In this document: positions 48,501-60,500 of the stretch, piece by piece
How the letters are laid out: each line of letters begins with the position of its first letter
How positions within the stretch are numbered: position 1 is the stretch's first letter
Assembly: GCF_014898055.3 (NCBI RefSeq)
Contig: NW_023601212.1
Location: forward strand, 35,266,329 to 35,330,328
DNA length: 64,000 nucleotides
Source: Talpa occidentalis
Taxonomy: Eukaryota > Chordata > Mammalia > Eulipotyphla > Talpidae
Direction: 5' to 3'
Notes under the pieces: model-generated
The model's input: only the letters and a program-made list of their open reading frames with translations
The model's database searches: none
What the model was told of the DNA's origin: nothing
Made by a program: the position numbers and the translations under genes

Positions 48501-51500
48501 ACCAGACAGCTCAGGTAGCTACCCAGTAGCACCTCTGCAGCACCAGTTCGATCCCTGGCTGCCAGCAAGGTTTCCACATGGCCCGACAGACCTCTCTTGC
48601 CTTGCCCGCTGCTCCCCTCAGCAGTGTATTTTGTCAGTCTGCCTGTTATGTTCCCTGCTCTGGCTCTGGTGAATTCTCTCACCCTCCTGCACTTCTGACT
48701 GTACCCAGTGCTTGTATAAATAAATAAATATATCTTTAAAAATATTTGTTCTATTTCTTTGAAGAATATCATTGAAATTTTAATTGGAATAGCATTGATT
48801 CTGTAAATAGCCCTTAGTAGGATAACCATTTTGATAATGTTAATTCTTACAATCCATGAGCAGGGGATATCTTTCTATTTCTTTGTGCCTTCTTTTATTT
48901 CTTTTAACAATATTGTATAGTTTAATTTCTTTATAGTTTTATAGTTTTCTATAGGTCCTTTACCTCTTTTGTTAGGTTTATTCCCATTTATTTGATTTTT
49001 TTGTTTCAATAATAAAAGGGATGGTTTTTCTTGATTTTTTTCTTCATATTTATTGTTTGTATATAGGAAAACTACTGATTTCTGCATGCTGATTTTGTAT
49101 CCTGCTTCTTTACTAACTGGTTGATTATTTTGATTAGCTTTTCTGTGGAGGTTTTGGGTTTCTCTATTTATATTATCATGTCATCTGCAAATAATTATAA
49201 TTTTACTTCTTCTTTCCCTTTTTGGATTCCTTGTATGTTTTTCTCTTGTCTTATTGCTCTGGCTAGGACTTTCAGTATTGTATTAAAAAGCAGTGGTGAC
49301 AGTGGACATCCTTGTCTTGTTCCAGATCTTAAGGGAAAGGCTTTCAAAGCTTTTCACCACTGAGAATGATATTTACTATGGTCTTGTCATATATGGCCTT
49401 TATGATGGCCTTGAGGCCATATGATGGCCCATATATGGCCTTGAGGTATGTTCCTTCTATCCAGAGAATTTTGAGGGTCTTTATCATACATCGATGTTGA
49501 ACTTTGTCAAATGCTTTCTCAGCATCAATTAATATGATTATATGGTTTTTATTTTTCTTTTTGTTGATGTGTTGGATTATACACATTGATTGATTACATT
49601 GATTGATTTTCAGATATTGAACCATCCTTGTGTCCCTGGAATAAATCCTACTTGGTCATGGTGAATTATCTTATTGATGCGTTGTTGGATTCTGTTGGCT
49701 AAGATTTTATTGAGGATTTTTGCATCAGTATTCATTAGAGAGATTGGCCTGTAGTTTTCTTTTTATGTGATGTCCTTGTTCAATTTTAGTATTAGTGTAA
49801 TATTGGCCTCATAAAACATGTGTGGTATTATCCCTTCCTTATCAATTTTTTGAAAGAGTTTGTGTAGGATAGGCACTAGTTCATTTATGAACGTTTGGTA
49901 GAATTCATCTGTAAATCCATTTGGTCCTGGGCTTTGTTTTTGAGGAGAGTTTTGATATCTGTTTCACTTTCACTGCTTGTAATTGGTCTGTTTAAGTTTA
50001 GTCTATAATTGCTCTATTTCTTCTTTATCTCACTTTGGATGATTATAAAGTTGTAGGAATTTGTCCATCTCTTCTAGATTGCTGAACTTGTTTGCATATA
50101 ACTTGTTTTCATAGTCTCTGATTATTCTTTTGATTTCTGCTGTGTCTGTTTTGTTGTCTCCTCTTTCATTTATGATCCTATTTATTTGTGCTTTCTTCCA
50201 TTTTCTCTTTGTGAGCCTGGCTACCGGTATGTCTATTTGTTTATTTTTTCAAAGAATCAACTTTCATTTTCATTGATCTTCTGGATTCTTTTCTTAACTT
50301 CGATTTCATTGATTTCTGCTTTGATTTTTACTATTTTCTTTCTTCGTTCAACTGGCTTTTGGGTATTTTTTGTTGTTGTTGTTGTTGTTCTTTTTCCAGT
50401 TCTTTAAGATGGAGATTAATTTGTTCTTTTGATGTGAACCTGTATTGCTATATATTTTTCTCTTATAAATGTTTTTGCTGTGTCCCATATGTTCTGGAGA
50501 ATTGTGTCCTCATTATCATTCATCTCAAGGCATTTTTTTTTTTAATTTCTTCTTTGATTTGCTCATTGATCCAATGGTCTTCCAGTAGTGTGAGTTTCAA
50601 TCTCCATGAGGTTGGGGGTTTTGTTGCCTTCTTTTCATGGTTTATTTCTAGTCTGATCCTTCATGGTCAGAGAAGATAGTTGGTATGATTCTGATCTTAG
50701 TGTGCCTGTTGATGTTTGTCTTCTGGCCCAGTATATGGTCAATCCTGGAGAATATCCATGTGCAATTGAGAAAAATGTGTATTCAGATTTTTTTAGGTGC
50801 AGTGTTCTATAGATGTCTGTTAATCCCATGAGGTCTAGGTCCTTGTTAAGAGCTTTAGTGCCCTTGCTTATTTTTTGTCTCGTTGATCTATCTATTGTTG
50901 AGAGTGATGTATTGAAGTCTCCTATTACATACATATTTTCTCTAATGTCTATTTTCAGAGATAATAATAATTGTCTGATATATTTTGGTGTTCCTTCATT
51001 TGATGAGTATATGTTGATGAATGTTATATCTTCTTGGTGTATTGTCTCCTTAATCATAATGTAGTGACCATCTGTGTCTCTTTTTACCTTTTTTAGTTTG
51101 TAGTCTATTTTATCTGATATAAGTACAGCTGTTCCTGCCATCTTTTTTGGTCCATTTGCTTTAAGATTGTTTTCCATCCTTTTACTTTTAGTCTAATTTT
51201 ATCTTTTGTAGTTAAATATGTTTCATGAAGACAGCAAAAGGTTGGGTTCTCTTTTTTAATCTAGCCTGCGATTCTGTCTTATTGATGAGTTTAGTCCATT
51301 TGCATTCAGAGTTACTATTGACACATTGGCATCTGTATTTGCCATTTTGTTTGTCTTTTTGTGATTTTATTCCTTGTTTTGTTCTTATTATTCATTCCTC
51401 TGTTGGTTTTGGTTTAGGATTTCTTATAATTTTTTTGGAGTAGGGGTTTAGTTGTAATGAAATTCTGGAGTTTCTGTTTGTCTGAGAAGGTCCTTGTTCT

Positions 51501-54500
51501 TTCTTCATAGAGGAAGGAAAGCTTTGCAGGATAAAGGATTCTTGGTTGGCATTTATTATATTGGAGTTTGTTGACTATGTCCCTCCACTCTCTCCTTGCC
51601 CGTAGTGTTTCTTGGGGGAAGTCTGATGTCAGCCTGATTGGTTTTCCTTTGTATGTTATCTGTTTCTTCTCTCTTGTCAGCTTCACTATTTTTTCCTTGT
51701 CTTGGATCCTTGGGAGCTTTACTGTTATGTGTCTTGCTGTATTTTCCCTTTCATCATGGAAGTTTGATGTTCTCGCTTCTTGTATGTCTGTTTTCATCTC
51801 CTTGTAAGTTCTCTTTGATTATCTCCTTGAATATTTTCTCTGTTCCTATGTCTTTCTCCTCTCCTTCTGGGATTCCTATAACTCTTATTTCCTTTCCTCA
51901 TGGAGTCAGATAGTTCCTGAAGTCTTTCTTCATTCTTTTTTCTTTGTACTTCTCTTTCCTTTTCTGTTTTGGTTATTTTTACTACTGTGTCTTCGAGAAT
52001 ACAGATTTGTTCTTCCATTTCAACTATTCTGTTTTCATTATTTTTCCCAGACTTCTTTAGCTCCTCCATTAATCTTTGATTCTTTTGTGTTTCTTTTACT
52101 TCCCTCTTTAGGGACTCAATTACATTCATCTGATGATTAATTATTTTTCTCTTATCATTCTTTTCCTTTTCATCTTCTTTTAGTTTTTTAATCATGCAAT
52201 TTTAAATTCTCTGAGAAGTCAGCTGAGAAGTTCTTCTGGATCATTGTTTTTGTGTTCTGGTGGTTGGTTTTCTTTTTGTTGTGTGTCCGTCCCCTAAGGG
52301 CTTGCTTGTTTGTTTATATTTTTTCTTCTCCATGTTGTCTTTTTTCTAATGTGTTCTAAGCATTGGAACACTGTGCCACTGGTACTGGTGGGCATCTATT
52401 CAGGGTGATCCTTATGGGATGTCAATAATTGGTAGTCAGACCGTATCCAGCACTATTGCACCAAAACTCCACAAGGGTAGTGGTATTGTAGATATGTTGA
52501 TGGGTGCTGTCTCATGGTCTCCTCGCTCTGTATTTACTCCATTTTGGGGGGGTTGGTAGGAGCCCTAGCTTCCCACAGTGATGTAGGGGCTGCATTCTCG
52601 GAGTGCAGGTGCAATCCGCCCCAGCTTGGCTGGGTGTTTGGGGGCTCAATTCAGCTCCAAATCACTGGCTTGGGACCCACCAGAGCCCCACTGCCCTCTG
52701 CTTGCATGGTCCTGCCAGACTTCTTTGTTCATGGGGCACACCCTCTCTCCATTTCAGAGGGGAGTGGTGGAGTCCCTAGCTTTCCTTTGGAGTTGCACAC
52801 TCTCAGTACCTGCAGTTCCCATCTCAGCCCTGCCAGGTGGGGCTCAGTTCAGTTCTAAATCACAGGCTTGGGACTAGTGGTAGCCCCATTCCCCTCCACA
52901 TGTGCTCCTACTGACTTTTGTTTGTTTCACCTTCTGAGATTCTTAGATAGCTCAGTGTTTTTGCTTTGCTGCCAAACTTTATCTCCTTTTCTTTTCCTGG
53001 ACAAAGTGTTTGGGTTTGTGAATGGGGGAGGGGAGAAAATGTCCTGATTGATATCTCCTTTTCCTCCCTTACCCCGTGGCTCTTGCCCTCTCCCTGCTTC
53101 TTCTGGGTCACCAACTTTGTCTAAAACATCTGGGTCCTGCCAAGATCTTATTGCAATTTCTCCCTTATTGTTTTTTTTTTTTTTTTCCTGGAGAACTGAC
53201 TGTTAGCTTTAGCATCCCTTCACTGGTATGTTGGTGACATCACCCCCTCAAATTGATTTTCACCATACCATTGACCCCTTTTTCTTGATACCCATCCCCT
53301 TCCCACTTTTATTCTGATAATCACTAGTAGGTCTTATAATCCAAAAGTTGAATTTTGTTTTTATAGTTCATTTATATATTTTCTTTTTTAAAGAAGATTT
53401 ATTTATGCATACAAGAACTGGGGTGCAGGCCAGATGTGTGGGGGGTGAGGGGATTCACCAGAGACAGAGTGGGGAACAGAACTGGCAGACTGACTAAATA
53501 CACTGTTGAGGGGAGCAGTGGGCCAGACGGGAGAGGTCTTCTGAGCCATGTGGGTTTCTCCCAGGCTGGCCAGGATCGAACCCACACTGCAGAGGTTGTG
53601 GACAGCTTCACAGTGTGGCTCTCAATCACCTGCATCACCAGGGAGGCCCAATATATTTATTTTCTCTATAAACCACTATGCCATCATAGTGTTTATTTTT
53701 TGTTTTCAAGTAATAACTTACTTTTCTCTGACATTTCACAGTTTCTACAAAACTTCATATTTCTTCAAAGTAATGGACATTTGATAAATCTTTGCACTAA
53801 AGAATGTGTAGCTAGAAAAACACTTCAATATAAATACAAGAGTTACTTTTCTCCTGAAAGAATCATAGTAAAGTCCAACCACACTTTTAATTAATAAAAA
53901 GCAATGAGGGCCTCCCTGGTGGCATAAGGGGTTAAGCACAGCACTGCGAAGCTATCTGCAGCCTCTGCAGCATGAGTTCGATACAAGCTGGCCAGGGAGC
54001 TACCCACATGGCACAGCAGACCTCTCCTGTCCTGCCAACTGCTCCCCTCAGCAGTATATTTCCTCAGGCTGCCTGTTCTGTTCACCACTCTGTCTCTGGT
54101 AAATCCTCTCACCCCCTGCACCTCTGGCCTGTACCCCAATTCTTGTATGCATAAGGAAATAATTCTTTTAAAAATAATAATAAAAATAAAAATAAAAAGT
54201 AATGAGAGGGTAAAAAGTTACAAATATATTTAAACTTCATTCCCATAAGTACCTCAATCAACAGCTTTTTTTTAGATGTGTGTCTATAATGCCAACAAAA
54301 TCTGCCTGCCATAAGTTCTTTTGAATGTTGGTTTGAGTTAAGAATGGCTTCTCACTGTCAGAAAACAATAGCTTTGGCACACTACTTCCTACCCAATCAA
54401 ATCAAGCACCGCTAAGACCGTTACTACTTACAGCCTTGGGCAGCCAATGTAGAGATTCCTGGCCAAATCTGAGGTTTTCCCATTTGCTTATCTGGCACCT

Positions 54501-57500
54501 GCTAGCCTCACTGGGTCTCTCCAAGATCTGTTTTCACAATTTGGCTTCATCTGCTTACAGATGGGGAAAGAACAATCATGGTAACAACCTAGGGAGACTT
54601 GCAGCACCAAGTTACAAGATCAGGGAAGAGCTAGGGGTGGTGCCACTTTTCCCTGACACTCAGCAGTGGGGATCAGTGATTGCTTGCATTATTTTTTTCT
54701 GTAACAAGACGGTGAATGCAAATCTTTATCTAGGAAGAGACCAATAACTCCACAGAGGGTTTTTTGGATGGGAAATATTTGGTTTCATCAAGTATATTCA
54801 GATTCTGACACTTTGTGAGACCCCCGACTGGTACCCAGACTTTTCTGAACACACCTCTCTCTACAGCTTTGCTGCAAAACATTCTACCAAATTTAGAATA
54901 TGAAAAACATATTCTACCCAAAAGGAAGTATTCCAGGATAGTGCACAGAGTAGAACTGTGGTAATCCCTCATAGATTGGGGACCAGGGCGCAGAAGATAG
55001 TGGGCCAAGAAAAAAATACTAATAGGAACTGGATCTGTTTAAAGAGTACTTTTGTTCTTTCTTTCAGAAAACAAATAGCAGGTAATAATTTTGCACTAAT
55101 TAGGAGAATCTAGAGATTTTACCAAGTTGTTTATTTCTAAATTGGTCATATATAAATCAGAAAATATTTGAGAACAATATAGGTAACCAAATGCCTTGTA
55201 ATATTACAGCTATATTAGAGTTACAAATTCCTAGTAAATATGAGAAATTATACAACACTGAGAATACATTTAATGCCACTGAATTATACATTTACAAGTG
55301 GTTAAAAAGATATTGTTATGTATGAGATATTTTCACATTATCAGACAACAACAAAGTAACAAAATTTCAATTCCAAGTATCTTTATATACCACATGCTGT
55401 AAAGTGCCATGCACATTACATTTATTATTTCTTATTTTCAAAGCATGACTGCAGAAATGGTAGGAGTTATGGTCTGATGCTAAAAGGTTTACTCTCTTTT
55501 ATTTATTTTTTTTTTATAGACTTTTTTTTTTTTTTTTAATAGAGGCATGCTTTATTTATTTGTTTGCTGGTTTGTTTGTTTGTTTTGTTTATACATGCAC
55601 TGGGTACAGTCAGAAGCACGGGAGGGTGAGAGAATTCACCAGAGCCAGAGCGGGGAGCAGAGCAGGCAGAAGGACGGAAGTACACTGCTGAGGGGAGCAG
55701 CGGGCGGCAGGAGAGGTCTGCGCGCCATGTGGGACCCTCCTCTGGTGGCCGGGGAGCAGCCGGGGATCGAACCGGCACCGCAGAGGCCGCGGGCAGCTTC
55801 GCAACCCAGCGCTCAACCGCTGCGCCACCGGGGAGGCCCGGTTTACTCTCTTTTAGGGCATGGCCTTAGTGCTAAGAAGATTTGCGGCCTGCCGCGAGCA
55901 CATAACTTCAGATAGCACATTCTTGGTGTTTATGTCTCATGGAATCCTGGATAAAATTTGTGGAACTATGCACAGTGATGAAAAGCCAGATGTCTTACCT
56001 TATGACACCATCTTCCAGATTTTCAATACCCACAACTGCCTCTATCTAAAGGATAAACCCAAGGTCATCATCATCCAGGCCTGCAGAGGCGGTGAGTTCT
56101 AAGGGAGTCCAGAGGTCAGGGAGGTGTGTTGTGCAGGCTGAGGGGTGTACTGTGTATATGTGAAATACACAGTATTTATAGTGAAAAAGACCATGTGCAT
56201 CACCTCAGTTCAATTATACCCAATAGATTTCTTTGGAAAGAATCTTTAAAGGGAGACAATAAATAAAATGGGATAGCTTAAATATAAATTTCAGATCCTC
56301 TCAGTATAGGATAACATGATGATGTTCATGTTAGTTCTAAATTATATTTTCATAGAATAATTAAAATTATGGCATTAAATAGCTTTAATGTCAATATTTG
56401 CTAATAACAATTTTATAGCTGACATGAGAAGTATTTCACATGATTGTGAGGGATCAAACTTTAATGCATAACTAAGTGAAAGAAGCCAAACCCCAAAGTC
56501 TCCATTTATGTGGATTTAGATAAAAAGAAAATGGATAGGGCAAAAGTAGGCTAATGACTGCTAGAAGTGGTGGATGGGAGAGTTTTTCTATATTTGGAGG
56601 TTTATCAAATTTAGTTAACTGTACAACTAAAAAGGGTGAATATTATTGTATGTAAAGACTACCTCGGCAAACCAAATCATTATGGCATTGCTTTCTACTA
56701 TAAATATTGCACTTCAAATATCAATATAATTGTATCAGCTGGAAAATGGCTTAGAAGGAAACAGCAGCAATGGAAAAAGAAAGGGAATGCAGAGATTGTT
56801 TTTAGCTGTGGCAGACTAGAGCAACAAACTTTGGCTTCTCTTGTACTGTGGTTATTTTACTGTCATTAAACCCAAGCTGCTTACGTAGCAACATTCAATA
56901 GTAGACTTTAACATCCTTACTGGCCCTGATCAGGAGGTACCTTCCAGGCCCAAGTGGTAGTTGTTGTTCATTGTTCATAACCATTTAGATGTGAGAAGAA
57001 ATAAATTGCTATTGGGCCAATTTTGTTTGTATTATGTGTGGACCTCCATTAAAGAGTCAGATTTATTTAGTTATCAAATGATTGCTAAAAGGGGATGAGT
57101 GGTGAAAAGATAACAGTATTGTTATATTGTGTCCCCTCAGGGAACAGTGGGATGCTGTATGTCCATGACCTTCCAGCCATGTCAGAAGATGGCTCTATTT
57201 GGTCTCTAGAAGGCCTAACAGATGATGGCGTCCACAAGACCCACGTGGAAAAGGATTTTGTGGCTTTCTGGTCCTCAACCCCACGTATATGTCTTTCATT
57301 TGTAGGCAAAAATGGGTGGGAATGAGGCCTGCTCACTGTCCTAGGAAAGAACACAAGCTAAAAGTCTTTGCAAGGCATTTTTGAGGGAATGGGGAGAAGT
57401 TTTCTTTTGTAGTTTCTGTATGGTTACCCAGTTTTGTTCTGGAAGGCAAAACTCAAGATATTGGTCTTCCATATCCTCTGCACAGGTAGTGCAGTCAGTA

Positions 57501-60500
57501 AGCCTGCATCTGAATTGGGTAGTGACCTCCTTTTGAGAATGTGTATCTTTAAAACTTGGTAACTAAGGAATGTAGATATAAAATATTGCCAAAAGATCAT
57601 CAAATAAATAGCAGCAACTGGTAATGTGAGATTATAATCTAGGGAGTAGTAAAGAGCTTTACAGGATCAATTTCAAAACCCATCATATTTAAAGTGAGAC
57701 AATTTAAAAAATAAGACAGATTGGTACAGAGAAGAGAATTCCCAGGCTTGCACAAAGACAGGCAGACTTTCTAAAGTACTCAAGCAAAAGTTATAAGTTA
57801 GTTATATATTCTTTTATATATTCTTTATACACATGTATACATTTACATATATAGCTGAGTATTTACTTTCTTACTTATTTACAATCTATGGCTTTTTTTT
57901 TAAACATGAAAGCTGTAACTCAAGATGTATCATTTCCTTTATGAACAGATAATGTTTCTTGGAGAAGTGCAAGTGGTTCTCTCTTCATCAATCAACTCAT
58001 AAATTATGTTCAAAACTATTCTTGGTGTTGTCATCTAATAGAAATATTTTTGAAGGTAAGTACCAAATTATTGGCTTCATTTCATTCATATAAGCCAAAC
58101 CAAATGTATACAATTACTCACCTGCATATATTACACAAATGATAAGATATTATTGACATGGTGACATACTTTGCTTTTTTTTTGATTTATTACTTTTATT
58201 AACAAGGTTTATAGGAACAAATTATGTATTTAAAATCATAGGCCAATTCCTAGTTCTTTCTTAGTTGCTTAGTCTGTAATATAACTCTAAGGTCTTAACC
58301 TGAAATCAAGAAACAAGTCAAACCTGTGAAAATTTCTAACAGTCAACATTTATCTCATTTTTGTATTTCTGTTCTATGATGCAAAGATATTTTAAGCACC
58401 CAACTGGTTTATCAAAAGCCTAATATTCTCATAAGCTGCATGTTTTATTTTAAAATTCAGATTATTTAATGAACTGATTAAGACAATGTAAAAGACAGAA
58501 TTATGCTCAGGAAGGAGTGGTCCGTCCGTATGCTGATCACCTAGAGTCCTGATTGGCCGTAATTTAAACCCCAACAGCCCCAATTCCAGAAACACATTAA
58601 ATTTCTTCAATGTTACAAGTATATTATCATTTTTAAGAAATATTTTGTCAGAGATACCCATTATTGCCCACATATCTTCTGCAATTACACTGGCTACTAT
58701 TATCATTACAAAGGTGGCCAAGTTTTCTATAAACATCAGCATTTTACATGGGCAAAAGCAGTTAATAAAAATCAATTCACTTCTCATAAGCCAAATGTGC
58801 TTATATTTAATCCCACTCCAAAAACATGTACTTTTTGATGTGTTGATTTTGGTCTACCTTAAATACAAAATGTTATCTACAGACACTGTTGCAGAGTTAA
58901 TCACTAAAACTATAGATTGACACTTTCAAAGCAAAGCAGAGAACTGTTCTGTCAGTGTTTCCTTCACTGAATCCTGACTTTCGCTGCTCTGTCTGTCACA
59001 CCTTCTGGCTGAACACTGATATGTCATGGTTTATAACTGTAAATGTATCCTAGCTGTGAGTTTAAAAATTGATCTGCACAAAAGAAATTAAAAAACTTTA
59101 TATACAACAAATTTTTTTTTAAAAATACAAAAATAACATCTGTCACTTTTGACATGCTGACAATTTGACATATATACACATGCAGGAGAAAAGTTCCAGT
59201 TTAGTCATCTGGGCAGCTGAAGCCTGGCTATTTTAAACATGATGAACACACCGCCATTGTGTATTCAAAATATTTCATATACTAAATACTGCGATAATCT
59301 CTGCATGTATAAATGCCAAGTTACAATAGTTTGTGTACTACTTGATTAAAAGTATGTCTTTAGCTAATATTAAGTGCACTAAAAACTACAAGAGTTCAAT
59401 AATCAATGACCTTATATAAAGAAATCTGAAATGTACAAAATATGACTATAAAAGCAAGGAACAATTACTGCCATGCAAAATTTTAAGCTAAAAACTGCAT
59501 AGATATGCAATTTTAAAAGGCAAACTCAAATTTACATAACACTCAAGATAAAAAAAGTCCGCAGTAAGCTGGACCAACACAATGCTTGCAAAGATTTAAA
59601 AAAAGGAAATACATTCTCTCTGCTGGTATAATGGTATAAATCAGATCCTTAAATCCATGGAACAAGTTATCTATCCTCTCTCTCAATAAATTAGCTCTTT
59701 AACAGTTGTTTTTATGAAATCTTTTCTTTCAGTTAAATCATAGGCAGGATAATTTTCATAAACCTCTTTGCAAATCTGCTTCATTGTGACTTCCTCCAAG
59801 TTAGCATTGGCCAGTAATTTCTTTACTGTTTCTTTCAACTCTTCATCTGTAGGAGGTTTCTTCAATTTTTAATTAAAAGCTCATCATCTGAACTACCCTC
59901 AGATTCACTTTCTTTTTTGGAACTGTTTTGATTCTTCTTGGTGGTGCTGCTATCCGCCTTCTTTACATTAGCACCTTTTACAGATTTTTTACTTTTCGGA
60001 GTGGCTTTCTGTTTAGGTGTCTCCATTTTAGATGTCTTTTTTGGTGGCTCCTCTTCACTTTCTTTATCTTCATCATCTGAAGACTCTTCCTTGGTTTTCT
60101 CTTCATCTTCATCACTGCTAGATTCATCTGACAAAATTTCAGGACATTTGGTTCGTTTAGTTTTCCTTGCCATTCCAGAACTGTTCCGTTCCTTTTTGTT
60201 GCTTTTGCTAGAAGTTTTTTTAGATTTTGGTTATGGTTTGCCAGAAGGCTTTGGATGCATTAAGAAATTCAAGATCCTCTTCACCAATTCACTATTTACA
60301 CCTGATCGCTCCAAATCAAGAACTTCGCAGATGCTCTTTAACATGGCATTTCTAAATTTTTTCAACATTTCTTCCTTCTTTTTATACTGGATACTTCCTT
60401 TTTCAAATGGAAAGCCACTGAACTGACCCACATTCTTCTTTAATGAGGACACTGTGCCCGATCTATTGTAAAGCAGTTTATGCAGATTTCTAAGTTCATC

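Larger units (their letters stand above)
46860..53200 (-). mobile_element. LINE-1 no. 3, nearly full length, antisense in the caspase intron
   Basis: 3' UTR at left (46860-47137), ORF2 (47138-51345), ORF1 (about 51390-52395) and a GC-rich 5' UTR (52396-about 53200). It is more diverged than L1 no. 1 and 2. A SINE lies at 48452-48740. The exact 5' border is uncertain. Confidence 0.9.
34648..55856 (+). other. Very large caspase intron (21.2 kb)
   Basis: Filled mainly by repeats: old L1 plus two SINEs (34840-36470), an older L1 (about 36720-39168 and 45985-46310), a full-length L1 (39169-45974), a near-full-length antisense L1 (46860-53200) and five more SINEs. 54200-55490 has no recognised feature. 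Confidence 0.7.

Noticed and set aside
52514..52858. 114-codon plus-strand ORF
   Set aside because: Antisense of the L1 no. 3 5' UTR tandem units.
55740..55839. tRNA gene
   Set aside because: Box A/B-like sequences belong to the tRNA-derived head of a SINE; no full cloverleaf is needed to explain them.
58392..58787. 131-codon minus-strand ORF
   Set aside because: It lies wholly in the 3' UTR of the DEK retrocopy and has no recognisable motif; judged chance.
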